The notes under the pieces: generated by a model
Told to the model about the DNA's origin: nothing
Database searches by the model: none
Seen by the model: the letters and a program-made list of their open reading frames with translations, nothing else
DNA from: Xenorhabdus sp014467285
GTDB lineage: Bacteria; Pseudomonadota; Gammaproteobacteria; Enterobacterales; Enterobacteriaceae
DNA: 64,000 bases
Assembly: GCF_014467285.1 (NCBI RefSeq)
Contig: NZ_NKHR01000009.1
Location: forward strand, 1 to 64,000
Reading direction: 5' to 3'
Made by a program: the position numbers and the translations under genes
In this document: positions 34,240 through 43,515 of the stretch, in pieces
Layout: every line of letters begins with the position of its first letter
Numbering within the stretch: position 1 is the first letter of the stretch

Positions 34240-34977
34240 TTATGGAACCACACTCAATGTTTTTTTGCGCCAAAATCCAAAGATCGCGGTTTTTTCACGT
34301 TTCACCGAGAAACGACGGGCAACGTAATTGGCAATCAACTCCAATGATAAACACATCACAAAATAAACCAACGCAACAAATAAAAAGACTTCCATCGGAT
34401 AGACCATGCTGCGGTTATTCACTTGGGCCGCCAGAAATGACAATTCCCCCACACCAACAATATAGGCCAAGGAGGTATCTTTAATTAATGCAATCCATTG
34501 GTTGATAAATGAAGGCACCATCATGCGTAGTGCCTGCGGTAAGACGATATGCCACAACACTTCCCAACGATTTAGCCCCAGTGATAATCCCGCGCGCCAT
34601 TGGCCTTCACTGATCGCTAAAATGCCCGCTTTCACGCCATGCGCCAAATAAGCCGAGGTGATCAACGCCAGCGCAAAAACGACTGTGGTAATTTCAGGAA
34701 TTTCCATTCCCAATACCACTGGCAACAGAAAGTATGTCCAGAAAATCAGCATGATAACGGGAATGGCACGGAAAAATCCCAATACAGCCGCCAACAGGTT
34801 GGCCCAAAATCCACGCAGCATCGCCAGGGCAATTCCCCCCACAATGCCGAATACGATAGAAATCACACCTGCCATGAGGCTGATTGCCAGCGTCAATGCC
34901 GCTCCTTCCAGCGGCCCATCGGGAAAAGTGCCCAATAGCAAATAACGCCAGTTTTCAGCAATAACGGTAAAATCCAT
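34240..34977 (-). CDS. polar amino-acid ABC transporter permease (HisM/GltK class)
   Basis: 245 residues, about five membrane helices. It carries the N-terminal PAAT segment GAALTLAISLMAG and the EAA loop WRAGLSLGLNRWEVLWHIVLPQALR (~140-165) that docks the ATPase. It is the second permease of a pair, 1 bp downstream of the first, as in glutamate/aspartate-type importers. No ATP-binding gene is in the operon. Confidence 0.88.
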   Translation of the reverse strand: MDFTVIAENWRYLLLGTFPDGPLEGAALTLAISLMAGVISIVFGIVGGIALAMLRGFWANLLAAVLGFFRAIPVIMLIFWTYFLLPVVLGMEIPEITTVVFALALITSAYLAHGVKAGILAISEGQWRAGLSLGLNRWEVLWHIVLPQALRMMVPSFINQWIALIKDTSLAYIVGVGELSFLAAQVNNRSMVYPMEVFLFVALVYFVMCLSLELIANYVARRFSVKREKTAIFGFWRKKTLSVVP

Positions 34978-34978
34978 C

Positions 34979-35731
34979 TCAATACCCCCTCGCTAATGTT
35001 TTCTGCTGACGCCACTGTCCCCAACCTTCCATCACGGCAATGATGGCGATGTAAAGTACAGTTGCGACACCAAATGCCTCAAAGGTTTGCAAGGATTGGG
35101 TTTCCACCTGACGAGAAGCATAGGACAGTTCTGCCACGCCAATTGCCATGGTTAATGAGGAGTTTTTGACGATATTCATGTATTGCCCCAACAAAGGCGG
35201 TATGGCGATTTTCAGCGCCTGCGGCAGTACCACATGCCGCATGGCCTGCCAACCCGTTAGGCCCAACGCATGAGCGGCGTATTTCTGCCCGCGTCCGACG
35301 CCCTGAATACCCGCGCGCAGTTCCTCTGCCACAAAAGGGGCGGAATAGAGTGTCAGGCCGATAAATCCTGCCAAAAATTCAAAGGATGGCCATTCCAGCG
35401 TCAGGCCAAAAATCGTTGTTTCATGGGGCATGTTCAGCCACATCATTACCTCTTGAGGCAAGATCTGACCCGATGCGAAGTACCAGAAAAACAGTTGTAC
35501 CAACAGCGGCGTGTTACGAAATACAGTCGTGTAAACCGTGACCAACCAGCACAATATCTTACAAGGCAATGATTTAATTTGGCTGTCTCGTGCCGCAGCA
35601 ATCACAAAGCCCAATAAGGTGGAAGAGACAATGGCGCAGGCAGAGAGCCACAAGGTGATCAAAAATCCCTGCCAGAGCCATCGTAGATATTCAGGAGCCA
35701 GTAAGTGCCCGGTAATAAATTGCTCAAACAT
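34979..35731 (-). CDS. polar amino-acid ABC transporter permease (HisQ/GltJ class)
   Basis: 250 residues from ATG 35731 (the ORF extends nine codons further upstream). Membrane helices alternate with a long periplasmic insert (~85-115), typical of GltJ-like subunits. The EAA loop QKYAAHALGLTGWQAMRHVVLPQALK (~160-185) is present. It forms a heterodimeric pore with the next permease. It is 82 bp downstream of the binding-protein gene. Confidence 0.88.
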   Translation of the reverse strand: MFEQFITGHLLAPEYLRWLWQGFLITLWLSACAIVSSTLLGFVIAAARDSQIKSLPCKILCWLVTVYTTVFRNTPLLVQLFFWYFASGQILPQEVMMWLNMPHETTIFGLTLEWPSFEFLAGFIGLTLYSAPFVAEELRAGIQGVGRGQKYAAHALGLTGWQAMRHVVLPQALKIAIPPLLGQYMNIVKNSSLTMAIGVAELSYASRQVETQSLQTFEAFGVATVLYIAIIAVMEGWGQWRQQKTLARGY

Positions 35732-35813
35732 ATCATTCACCGCATAAATAAGCAGCAAAGCCCCGTTATTACGAGGCTAATTTCAAACGCGCTTTCCGCT
35801 ATTCCCTAATGAG

Positions 35814-36674
35814 TTACAGCTTTGCCTGACTTTCCAATGGCGCGAATTTAAAATCACCGCGCGGCTGGGCAGATTTGGTTTCCGGGCCAAACCAACGGTT
35901 GTAAATTTTCGCCGCTTCACCCTCTTTTTCCAGCTTCAATAACGTCTGGTTAACGGCATCAATCAGTCGCCCTTCTCCTTTGGAAGCCGCTACCGCCTGA
36001 TATTCACGAGTAATGCTAAAGGGGGAAATTTCAAAGTCTGCTTTCTGAGCTTCCGGAACGTTCGCCAGCAGGCCAACTAATTTCGCATCATCCTGCGTAA
36101 TTGCCTGAACATTGCCATTTCTTAAAGCAGCAAAAGCCAGCGGTGTATCGTCATAAGAGATGACTTTTGCGGTTGGGTAACGTTCACGTAAGGTAATTTC
36201 CTGCACGGTGCCTTTGTCCGCCCCAATACGCAGCTTGGCGATATCGTCAGGTTGAGTCAGCACACCTTTGCGGGCAATAAATTTCTGGCCCGTCGCAAAA
36301 TAAGGAATGGAAAAATCGACTTGTTTAGCACGCTCATCAGTCACCGTGAAGTTGGCAGCGATTAAGTCAATTTTCTTGGAAGAAAGCAGAGGAATACGGT
36401 TTGCCGGGTTCGTTGGGCGCAGTTCCAGTTTTACCCCCAAATCACTGGCTATGGCATTGGCAATGTCCACATCATAGCCTGCCAGTTTTTTCGTTTGAGG
36501 ATCGATAAAACCAAATGGCGGGTTACTGTCAAATACCGCAATACGTACCGTACCGGCTTTTTTAATGTCATCAAGTTTATCTGCTTTTGCTACACCAGAA
36601 ACCAGACCAGAAACCAGCGCCAGGCTGGTCAGCAGCGCAGTAACCGCTACGCGAGATTTATTGCGAATCTTCAT
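35814..36674 (-). CDS. periplasmic amino-acid-binding protein (SBP_bac_3)
   Basis: 286 residues. Signal peptide ~1-31 (RVAVTALLTSLALVSGL, then VAKA). Mature part has the family-3 binding-protein pattern: AGTVRIAVFDSNPPFGFID (~40-58), LAGYDVDIANAIASDLGV (~64-81), NRIPLLSSKKIDLIAANFTVTDER (~90-113) and a late RIGADKGTV. The R at NRIP and D at DLI are ligand-contact type residues. The ligand is probably a polar or acidic amino acid. ATG 36674 has AGGGGTG upstream. First gene of the three-gene operon; high copy of binding protein is expected from its place. Confidence 0.88.
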   Translation of the reverse strand: MKIRNKSRVAVTALLTSLALVSGLVSGVAKADKLDDIKKAGTVRIAVFDSNPPFGFIDPQTKKLAGYDVDIANAIASDLGVKLELRPTNPANRIPLLSSKKIDLIAANFTVTDERAKQVDFSIPYFATGQKFIARKGVLTQPDDIAKLRIGADKGTVQEITLRERYPTAKVISYDDTPLAFAALRNGNVQAITQDDAKLVGLLANVPEAQKADFEISPFSITREYQAVAASKGEGRLIDAVNQTLLKLEKEGEAAKIYNRWFGPETKSAQPRGDFKFAPLESQAKL

Positions 36675-36789
36675 TGAACACCCCTGTTGATTATTAATTT
36701 TTATATGACCAACAAAAGCTATCAATTTAGATATAGCACCTGAAATAATATAAAATGCTATATTTATAGCCTAAAAGAATATGAGAAAA

Positions 36790-36820
36790 AGAAAACGCCG
36801 ATGGAAAAGACCAGCGTTTC
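36790..36820 (-). terminator. terminator of the pst-phoU operon
   Basis: On the minus strand AACGCTGG and CCATCGGCGTT form an imperfect stem followed by TTTCTTTTTC, 13 bp past phoU. Confidence 0.55.
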
Positions 36821-36832
36821 AGTCAGTTAACG

Positions 36833-37549
36833 TTATTCGTCTTTGGTCAGTAATTTTTCCAGATTATCACCACCCACGTGGCGGAAATCCTGCCCTTTAA
36901 CGTAATAAAAGATAAATTCACAAATATTCTGACAACGATCGCCAATACGCTCAATGGAGCGGGCGCAGAAAAGGGCTGTCATGACATTCGGGATCGTTCT
37001 CGGATCTTCCATCATATAAGTCATTAACTGGCGGACAATACCTTCGTATTCCTGATCGACTTTTTTATCTTCACGATAGATGCGAATGGCTTCGGCCAAA
37101 TCCATGCGGGCAAAAGCATCCAGTACATCGTGCAGCATCTGGATAGTATGGCGCCCCAATGATTCCAGGCTAACCAGCAACGATTGCTGTTGATGTGAAA
37201 ATTTCTCAAGGGCGGTCTGGCAAATTTTATTGGCAACATCCCCAATGCGTTCCAGTTCGGCAATGGTCTTGGAAATTACCATGATAAGGCGCAAATCGCT
37301 GGCGGTCGGCTGGCGTTTTGCAATGATGCGGACACACGCTTCATCGATCGCCACTTCCATCATGTTGACCTTCTGATCATCCTCAATCACTTGCCGTGCC
37401 AGCGCTTCATCCTGATTGTGCATCGCCAGAATCGCTTTGCTGAGCTGCTCTTCCACCAGCCCGCCCATTGTCATCAATTCGGTACGAATATGTTCCAGTT
37501 CAGCGTTAAACTGACCGGATATGTGTTTGCTGAGATTCAGATTGTCCAT
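36833..37549 (-). CDS. phoU: phosphate signalling and transport regulator PhoU
   Basis: 238 residues, all-helical, two PhoU three-helix repeats with metal-binding motifs E-x-x-x-D (EVAIDEACVRIIAKRQPTASD; ARSIERIGDRCQNICEF). It mediates the inhibitory signal from PstSCAB to PhoR and limits phosphate uptake. Last gene of the operon, 43 bp after pstB. Sequence is very close to E. coli PhoU. Confidence 0.96.
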   Translation of the reverse strand: MDNLNLSKHISGQFNAELEHIRTELMTMGGLVEEQLSKAILAMHNQDEALARQVIEDDQKVNMMEVAIDEACVRIIAKRQPTASDLRLIMVISKTIAELERIGDVANKICQTALEKFSHQQQSLLVSLESLGRHTIQMLHDVLDAFARMDLAEAIRIYREDKKVDQEYEGIVRQLMTYMMEDPRTIPNVMTALFCARSIERIGDRCQNICEFIFYYVKGQDFRHVGGDNLEKLLTKDE

Positions 37550-37592
37550 CTTATGTTATTCCCCGTTTGCTATTCCTCATTTATATGCCGAA

Positions 37593-38384
37593 TCAGCCAT
37601 AACGGCCGGTAATATAATCTTCAGTCTGCTTCATCTTTGGTGTGGTGAACAGTCTGTCAGTATCGCTGAATTCAATCAGTTCACCGAGGTACATAAATGC
37701 CGTGTAATCAGAACAACGCGCGGCCTGCTGCATGTTATGAGTAACAATCACTACGGTATATTCTGATTTCAACTCACTAATCAGCTCTTCAATACGTCCG
37801 GTAGAGATCGGATCAAGTGCGGAACAAGGCTCATCCAGCAATAAAACGTCCGGGCGGATAGCAATGCCCCGGGCTATGCACAAGCGTTGCTGCTGACCGC
37901 CGGAAAGGCTGTATCCACTCTGGTGGAGCTTATCTTTGGTTTCATTCCATAAGGCCGCTTTTGTCAGTGCCCATTGGACTCGCTCATCCATTTCAGCCCT
38001 TGGCAGCTTTTCAAACAGGCGCACCCCAAAAGCAATATTGTCGTAAATTGACATCGGGAATGGTGTCGGTTTCTGGAATACCATCCCGACTTTAGCGCGC
38101 AACAAGGCGATATCTTGCTTATCCATCAGGATATTGGTGCCATCCAGTATGATTTCACCTTCTGCCCGCTGTTCACCATACAGTTCATACATTTTGTTGA
38201 AAGTGCGCAGCAATGTGGATTTACCACATCCTGACGGCCCGATGAATGCCGTGACTTTATTCTGTGCAATATCCAGCGTGATGTTTTTCAGCGCGTGAAA
38301 TTTTCCGTAATAGAAGTTCAGATCGCGTACCTGAATTTTGCTTCCTGCGATATTATTTACTGCAATGTCATTAACCTTATTCAT
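37593..38384 (-). CDS. pstB: phosphate ABC transporter ATPase
   Basis: 263 residues. Walker A GPSGCGKST (~50), signature LSGGQQQR (~152), Walker B VLLLDEPCSALD (~170) and the H-loop VTHN (~203) are all intact. It powers the PstAC channel in high-affinity phosphate import. It lies 27 bp after pstA. Confidence 0.97.
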   Translation of the reverse strand: MNKVNDIAVNNIAGSKIQVRDLNFYYGKFHALKNITLDIAQNKVTAFIGPSGCGKSTLLRTFNKMYELYGEQRAEGEIILDGTNILMDKQDIALLRAKVGMVFQKPTPFPMSIYDNIAFGVRLFEKLPRAEMDERVQWALTKAALWNETKDKLHQSGYSLSGGQQQRLCIARGIAIRPDVLLLDEPCSALDPISTGRIEELISELKSEYTVVIVTHNMQQAARCSDYTAFMYLGELIEFSDTDRLFTTPKMKQTEDYITGRYG

Positions 38385-38411
38385 CAGTGCTTCTCGTTAC
38401 CTCTATAAAAA

Positions 38412-39341
38412 TTAGTGCTTTTTATTCGTAAACAGCACACGCGCTGCAATGTTAATCAGCAGTACACACAAGGTAATCAGTAATACCCCGGCCCACGCCA
38501 GTTGTTGCCAGTCAGAGAATGGACTCATGGCAAACTTGAAGATAGTGACCGGCAGGTTCGCTATTGGCTGGCTGAGATCTGTGCTCCAAAACTGGTTGGA
38601 AAGCGAGGTAAACAACAATGGCGCAGTTTCACCAGCGATACGGGCAATGGCTAACAGGACGCCGGTAATAATGCCTGACATTGACGCTTTCAATGTAATG
38701 GCAGAAATCATTTTCCATTTCGGTGTTCCCAGTGCATAAGCCGCTTCACGCAGGTTATCCGGCACCAGTTTCAGCATGTTCTCCGTCGTGCGGATAACAA
38801 TAGGGATTTGTAACAGCGCCAATGCAATCACTCCCGCCCAGCCTGAGAAATGTTGCATTTTCGTCACGACCACCGTATAGACAAACAACCCGACAACAAT
38901 CGAAGGTGCCGAAAGCAGGATGTCATTGATAAAGCGGATTATCTCTGCCAACCACGAACGACGGCCATATTCCGCCAGATAAACCCCCGCCATAATGCCT
39001 AATGGCGTGCCGAAGACAGTTGCCCAGAATATCAGCAGGCCACTGCCGACGATGGCGTTTGCCAGCCCGCCCCCTTCTGTATTGGGCGGTGGCGTCATTT
39101 CGGTAAACAACGCCAGCGACATACCATCAATGCCTTTAGTCACGGTAGAGATTAAAATCCAAATCAGCCAGAACAGGCCGAACGCCATCGTCGCCATAGA
39201 CAACATCAATGCCATGCGGTTCTTCTGACGACGCCATGACTGCATACGACGACGGCTCTTCATATCCACTTCATTGACTATACCTGCTTCACGTACTGAT
39301 CCAGCCAAATGGGGCTGTTGGTTATTATTGTTGATTGTCAT
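38412..39341 (-). CDS. pstA: phosphate ABC transporter permease PstA
   Basis: 309 residues, six membrane helices. MSLALFTEMTPPPNTEGGGLANAI (~75-98) and EAAYALGTPKWKMISAITLKAS (~205, EAA loop) match E. coli PstA nearly residue for residue. ATG 39341 directly follows the pstC stop and has GAGGGG about 10 bases upstream, so translation is probably coupled; an in-frame ATG at 39356 overlaps pstC. Confidence 0.96.
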   Translation of the reverse strand: MTINNNNQQPHLAGSVREAGIVNEVDMKSRRRMQSWRRQKNRMALMLSMATMAFGLFWLIWILISTVTKGIDGMSLALFTEMTPPPNTEGGGLANAIVGSGLLIFWATVFGTPLGIMAGVYLAEYGRRSWLAEIIRFINDILLSAPSIVVGLFVYTVVVTKMQHFSGWAGVIALALLQIPIVIRTTENMLKLVPDNLREAAYALGTPKWKMISAITLKASMSGIITGVLLAIARIAGETAPLLFTSLSNQFWSTDLSQPIANLPVTIFKFAMSPFSDWQQLAWAGVLLITLCVLLINIAARVLFTNKKH

Positions 39342-39342
39342 C

Positions 39343-40326
39343 TCAGCGCCCCTCATTTTTTGCCAGACGCATAATCATCAATTTTGACAATGCCAATACA
39401 ATAAAGGTGATCACAAACAAGATCAGCCCCAGTTCCATCAAGGCCGCGGTATGCAGGCCAGATTCCGCCTCAGCAAATTCATTTGCCAATGCAGAAGTAA
39501 TGCTGTTTCCGGGCATGTAGAGAGACAAGCTGTCGAGCTGGTAGGTGTTACCGATGATAAAGGTGACGGCCATCGTTTCCCCCAACGCCCGGCCAAGCCC
39601 CAACATAACGCCGCCAATCACCCCGTTCTTGGTATAAGGCAAGACGATATGCCAAATGACTTCCCATGTGGTACAGCCTATCCCGTAGGCTGACTCTTTC
39701 ATCATCACGGGCGTCTGCTCAAATACATCACGCATGACAGACGCGATATAGGGGATAATCATGATGGCAAGAATGATGCCCGCGGCCAGAATGCCAATAC
39801 CAAAGGCAGGGCCGGAAAACAGTTCGCCCACGATGGGAATGCTTGATAACACATCACCAACGGGTTGCTGAAAATAGGTAGCAAACAGCGGAGCAAAGAC
39901 AAACAGCCCCCACATGCCGTAAACAATACTGGGGATCGCTGCCAACAGTTCAATCGCCACGCCCAATGGACGCTTCAACCAATTTGGCGCCAGTTCTGTC
40001 AGAAACAGGGCAATACCAAAGCTCACCGGAACTGCAATAATCAGGGCAATTAATGACGTCATCAATGTGCCATAAATCGGCACCAGTGCACCAAACACCC
40101 CGGCGGGTGCATCCCAATCTTTACTCCACAAAAAAGCAAAACCAAATGTTTGTATACTTGGCCAGGAAGCAATGATCAGCGAAAGGATAATGCCGCCGAG
40201 CAGAAGTAAGGTCAGCACCGCCGCTAATCTGACCAGCGCACTGAAAATAATGTCGCCATTTTTACTCGGTGCTTTCAATATCGTTTTATATGCCGTTTTA
40301 CGTTCGGCCATACGCTTCATTCTCAT
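39343..40326 (-). CDS. pstC: phosphate ABC transporter permease PstC
   Basis: 327 residues, six helices, with WDAPAGVFGALVPIYGTLMTS (~92) and the EAA-type loop KESAYGIGCTTWEVIWHIVLPY (~213). It forms the phosphate channel with PstA. It is separated from pstS by a GC-rich hairpin that may lower its expression relative to the binding protein. Confidence 0.96.
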   Translation of the reverse strand: MRMKRMAERKTAYKTILKAPSKNGDIIFSALVRLAAVLTLLLLGGIILSLIIASWPSIQTFGFAFLWSKDWDAPAGVFGALVPIYGTLMTSLIALIIAVPVSFGIALFLTELAPNWLKRPLGVAIELLAAIPSIVYGMWGLFVFAPLFATYFQQPVGDVLSSIPIVGELFSGPAFGIGILAAGIILAIMIIPYIASVMRDVFEQTPVMMKESAYGIGCTTWEVIWHIVLPYTKNGVIGGVMLGLGRALGETMAVTFIIGNTYQLDSLSLYMPGNSITSALANEFAEAESGLHTAALMELGLILFVITFIVLALSKLMIMRLAKNEGR

Positions 40327-40347
40327 CTAGGCTCATTTTGGGTTATT

Positions 40348-40368
40348 TCTCCCCCGAAAGGGGGGAGG
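40348..40368 (-). terminator. attenuating hairpin between pstS and pstC
   Basis: CTCCCCC and GGGGGAG arms around a short CTTTC-type loop on the minus strand, followed by weakly T-rich sequence. Such a partial terminator or mRNA-stabilising hairpin fits the higher need for PstS than for the channel. Confidence 0.6.
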
Positions 40369-40399
40369 TTTAACAAAGTCTGTCAATAAAACAAGTTCA

Positions 40400-41440
40400 T
40401 CAATAAAGCGGTTTGCCACTGCTGTCTTTAATGTTGCTCTTCCATGCTGCACGTACCTGACTGACGACTTCTTTCGGCAGAACGGCGTAATCCAGATCTT
40501 TCGCCTGTTTTTTGCCTTCGTTATAAGCCCAATCGAAGAATTTCAGTACTTCAGCGCCATTCGAGGCGCTTGCCTGCTGTTTGTGGATGAGAATGAAAGT
40601 GGTGGAGGTAATTGGCCACGCATTATCGCCTTTCTGGTGTGTCAAATCCTGAGCAAAGCTGCTGCTCCAATCCACACCTTTTGCTGCCGCACTGAAATTT
40701 TCTGCCGTAGGTGCCAATACTGCGCCATCTGCTGAAATCAGTTTGGTGTAAGCGAGGTTATTCTGCTTAGCATAAGCGTATTCAACGTAACCAATCGAAC
40801 CGGGCAGGCGTTGCACAAAGGCCGCAATGCCGTCATTGCCTTTGCCACCCAAACCGGTTGGCCATTTGACGGTCGAACCTGCCCCGACTTTTTCTTTCCA
40901 GTCGTTATTCACTTTAGACAGGTAGCTGGTGAAAACGTAGGAAGTGCCTGAACCATCCGCACGCCGCACCACGGCAATGTTTTGATCCGGCAGTTTGAGG
41001 CCGGGGTTCAATTTTGCAATAGCGGGATCATTCCATTTCTTGATATTCCCCAGATAGATGTCGCCGAGGGTTCTGCCATCCAGAATCAACTGACCCGGTT
41101 TGATACCGGAAATGTTTACCGCCAGCACAATGCCGCCAATCACGGTCGGAAACTGGAACAAACCATCAGCCGCCAATTTTTCATCAGAAAGCGGCGCATC
41201 AGAAGCACCAAAATCAACGGTATTAGCGATAACCTGCTTCACTCCTCCCGAGGAGCCGATGCCTTGGTAATTGATTTTACTGCCAGTTTCTTTTTGATAA
41301 GAATCCGCCCACTTGGTATATACCGGTGCGGGAAATGTCGCACCTGCCCCCGTCAAGCTGGTGGCAGCAAATGAAGACAGGGATGTCATGGCAAATACGG
41401 CGGCCATGATGCTTGCCACGGTGGTACGCATTGGTTTCAT
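40400..41440 (-). CDS. pstS: periplasmic phosphate-binding protein PstS
   Basis: 346 residues. Signal peptide ~1-25 (TTVASIMAAVFAMTSLSSFA). Phosphate-contact segments TGAGATFPAP (~28), IGSSGG (~57), DFGASDAPL (~76) and RRADGSGTSYVF (~158) are present. Length equals E. coli PstS. ATG 41440 has GGAGGG seven bases upstream. First gene of the operon, controlled by the Pho boxes upstream. Confidence 0.97.
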   Translation of the reverse strand: MKPMRTTVASIMAAVFAMTSLSSFAATSLTGAGATFPAPVYTKWADSYQKETGSKINYQGIGSSGGVKQVIANTVDFGASDAPLSDEKLAADGLFQFPTVIGGIVLAVNISGIKPGQLILDGRTLGDIYLGNIKKWNDPAIAKLNPGLKLPDQNIAVVRRADGSGTSYVFTSYLSKVNNDWKEKVGAGSTVKWPTGLGGKGNDGIAAFVQRLPGSIGYVEYAYAKQNNLAYTKLISADGAVLAPTAENFSAAAKGVDWSSSFAQDLTHQKGDNAWPITSTTFILIHKQQASASNGAEVLKFFDWAYNEGKKQAKDLDYAVLPKEVVSQVRAAWKSNIKDSSGKPLY

Positions 41441-41550
41441 ATTCCCTCCTGCTGGGATACGCATCATTAATTAAAAACAAGTGTCAGACATCTTCGACAA
41501 TCTGGTTTTTAGGTTAAGAAATGGATCAGGAAGGAAAATAGGTGAATTCA

Positions 41551-41590
41551 ATGACAGTAAAATGTATGAATTATGACATTTTTATGACAG
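41551..41590 (-). promoter_or_regulatory. four 11-bp Pho repeats upstream of pstS
   Basis: Starting at 41551, 41562, 41573 and 41584 the plus strand reads ATGACAG, ATGTATG, ATGACAT and ATGACAG at exact 11-bp steps; on the minus strand these are CTGTCAT-type half-sites, giving two tandem 18-bp Pho boxes. The set is 110-150 bp upstream of pstS and its last repeat lies inside the end of envZ. Confidence 0.85.
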
Positions 41591-42625
41591 GCCGTTTTCA
41601 AGGGGTAACTGTTTTTCATTCAAAGGAATATAGGCGCGAATAGATAGCCCCTGCTTTTCACTTTCTCCCACTTCGATATACCCTTCGTGGATATTAATGA
41701 TGCGGCGGATAATTGCCAGCCCCAGTCCTACGCCACCATTATTGTGAGTATTGCGTATCCGCTCTCCCTGAATGAATGGCTGGAACAAGCTGGCGGCCTC
41801 TTCTTTTGTCATCCCCTTGCCGTTATCCTCCACCTGAAACCAACCAAATCTTTCTGTTGCCCCACTACTGATTCGAATCCATCCATTTCCATAACGTTGA
41901 GCATTAGTCAACATATTGACCAACACCCGCTTAATGGAAAGCGGATTGGCTGAAATAAAAACCGGGCGGGAAGATAAGTTATTTTCAATTTCTGCCGCAC
42001 AGCGCTGTTCTGTTTCAATGGCAGTTTCAAGCTCAATGACCGATTCAAGCAGCCCGTTCAATTCACAGCGTGTCATCGGCACATCTTGTCCTGACCGCTG
42101 ATAGTCAATGAATTGATCAATAATGGCGTTGCATTCCTCAATGTCCCGATGAATGGATTCCGTGAGAAAATTATCTTTTCCTTCCAGCATTTCCATCGCC
42201 AACCGAATGCGGGTTAGTGGAGTACGCAAATCATGGCTCACTCCGGCTATCAATACTGCCCGGACACTTTCTTGTGATTTCAGCCCCACGGATATCTGGT
42301 TAAAGGCGCTAATCAGCGAGCGTATGGCGGATGCTCCCCTCTCCGGTAGTGGTGCTACCCTTCTCCCTTTCCCCATATCCATCGCTGCTTTTTGTATTGT
42401 TTTGAGGGATTGCTTCTGGATGTAAAGATAGCGCCAGAACACCGCAAATACTGACAATGCCGACGTAAAAATCCCGATAAAGAGATAAGGGAACACCACG
42501 TTGAATGACAGTGCTTCCAGCTTTGCCAACCACTGGGCGACCAGATAACTGATCAACAGGCAGCCCAGTGACAAAGATAAGATATGGGGAAACAAGGCGA
42601 GAGCCGAAAGCCAACGCTTTTTCAT
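41582..42625 (-). CDS. envZ: osmosensor histidine kinase EnvZ, short form
   Basis: 347 residues against 450 in E. coli. Two membrane helices (~8-32 and ~43-68) are separated by only about ten residues, so the large periplasmic domain is missing. HAMP-like linker, then the kinase core: GVSHDLRTPLTRIRLAMEML with the phospho-acceptor His (~130), DIEECNAIIDQFIDY, N box, VEDNGKGM and GLGLAI ATP-binding motifs. A short EnvZ of this type is known from X. nematophila. It phosphorylates OmpR and controls porins and, in Xenorhabdus, motility and exoproducts. It overlaps ompR by 4 bp (ATGA-type). Confidence 0.95.
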   Translation of the reverse strand: MKKRWLSALALFPHILSLSLGCLLISYLVAQWLAKLEALSFNVVFPYLFIGIFTSALSVFAVFWRYLYIQKQSLKTIQKAAMDMGKGRRVAPLPERGASAIRSLISAFNQISVGLKSQESVRAVLIAGVSHDLRTPLTRIRLAMEMLEGKDNFLTESIHRDIEECNAIIDQFIDYQRSGQDVPMTRCELNGLLESVIELETAIETEQRCAAEIENNLSSRPVFISANPLSIKRVLVNMLTNAQRYGNGWIRISSGATERFGWFQVEDNGKGMTKEEAASLFQPFIQGERIRNTHNNGGVGLGLAIIRRIINIHEGYIEVGESEKQGLSIRAYIPLNEKQLPLENGLS

Positions 42626-43341
42626 ACTTTGCTTCCATCAGGAACAAAAACGTAGCCCAATCCCCAAACCGTCTGGATATAGCGAGGATGCGCGGGATCG
42701 TCTTCAATCAGGCGACGCAGACGGGAAACCTGAACATCAATGGAGCGCTCCATCGCACCATATTCCCGTCCCCGTGCCAGGCTCATCAATTTATCCCGTG
42801 ATAACGGCTCACGAGGATGGGAAACCAGAACTTTCAGTACTGAAAATTCCCCACTGGTCAAAGACAGCAATTCATCTTGATGGAACATTTCGCGCGTTCC
42901 GAGATCAAGTTTAAATTTCCCAAACTTGATGACCGCATCATCTGATGCCGGTGCTCCCGGCAATTCATTAGCCTGACGACGTAAAACAGCCCGCATGCGT
43001 GCCAATAGCTCACGTGGGTTAAAAGGCTTGGCAAGGTAATCATCCGCGCCGATTTCAAGGCCAACAATGCGATCAACTTCTTCCCCTTTGGCAGATATCA
43101 TGATGATCGGAATCGGATTATGCTGGCTTCGCAATCTTCGACAAACAGATAATCCATCTTCGCCCGGCAACATCAAATCCAGGACAATCAACTGAATGGA
43201 TTCTCTGGTCAATAAACGATCCATCTGCTCTGCATTTGCTACGCTACGAACTTGAAATCCCTGCTCAGATAAATAACGCTCCAATAATGCCCTCAAGCGC
43301 ATATCATCATCAACAACAAGGATCTTATAACTCTCTTGCAT
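42622..43341 (-). CDS. ompR: osmolarity response regulator OmpR
   Basis: 239 residues. Receiver domain with the phospho-acceptor in IVLDLMLPGEDG (Asp ~55), Lys ~105 in AKPFNPREL, then the winged-helix DNA-binding domain (LTSGEFSVLKVLVSHPREPLSRDKL and RYIQTVWGLGYVFVPDG). Very close to E. coli OmpR. In E. coli residue 82-85 reads IMVTAK; here it reads IMISAK, a conservative change. Forms an operon with envZ. Confidence 0.98.
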   Translation of the reverse strand: MQESYKILVVDDDMRLRALLERYLSEQGFQVRSVANAEQMDRLLTRESIQLIVLDLMLPGEDGLSVCRRLRSQHNPIPIIMISAKGEEVDRIVGLEIGADDYLAKPFNPRELLARMRAVLRRQANELPGAPASDDAVIKFGKFKLDLGTREMFHQDELLSLTSGEFSVLKVLVSHPREPLSRDKLMSLARGREYGAMERSIDVQVSRLRRLIEDDPAHPRYIQTVWGLGYVFVPDGSKV

Positions 43342-43515
43342 GTTTCAGCTCCCAAGATGCTCCATGCCCGCGATATCCATCACTCTCACAGAAAACCCAT
43401 AATTCAATAGAGACTAACCGCATGTATTTTAAGGCCATTAACGGCATTGGCAATAATTGCTTATGGTTAGGTTTTCTCTCCTTGTTTTCCTTTTAGGTCA
43501 CATAACCGCCATGAT

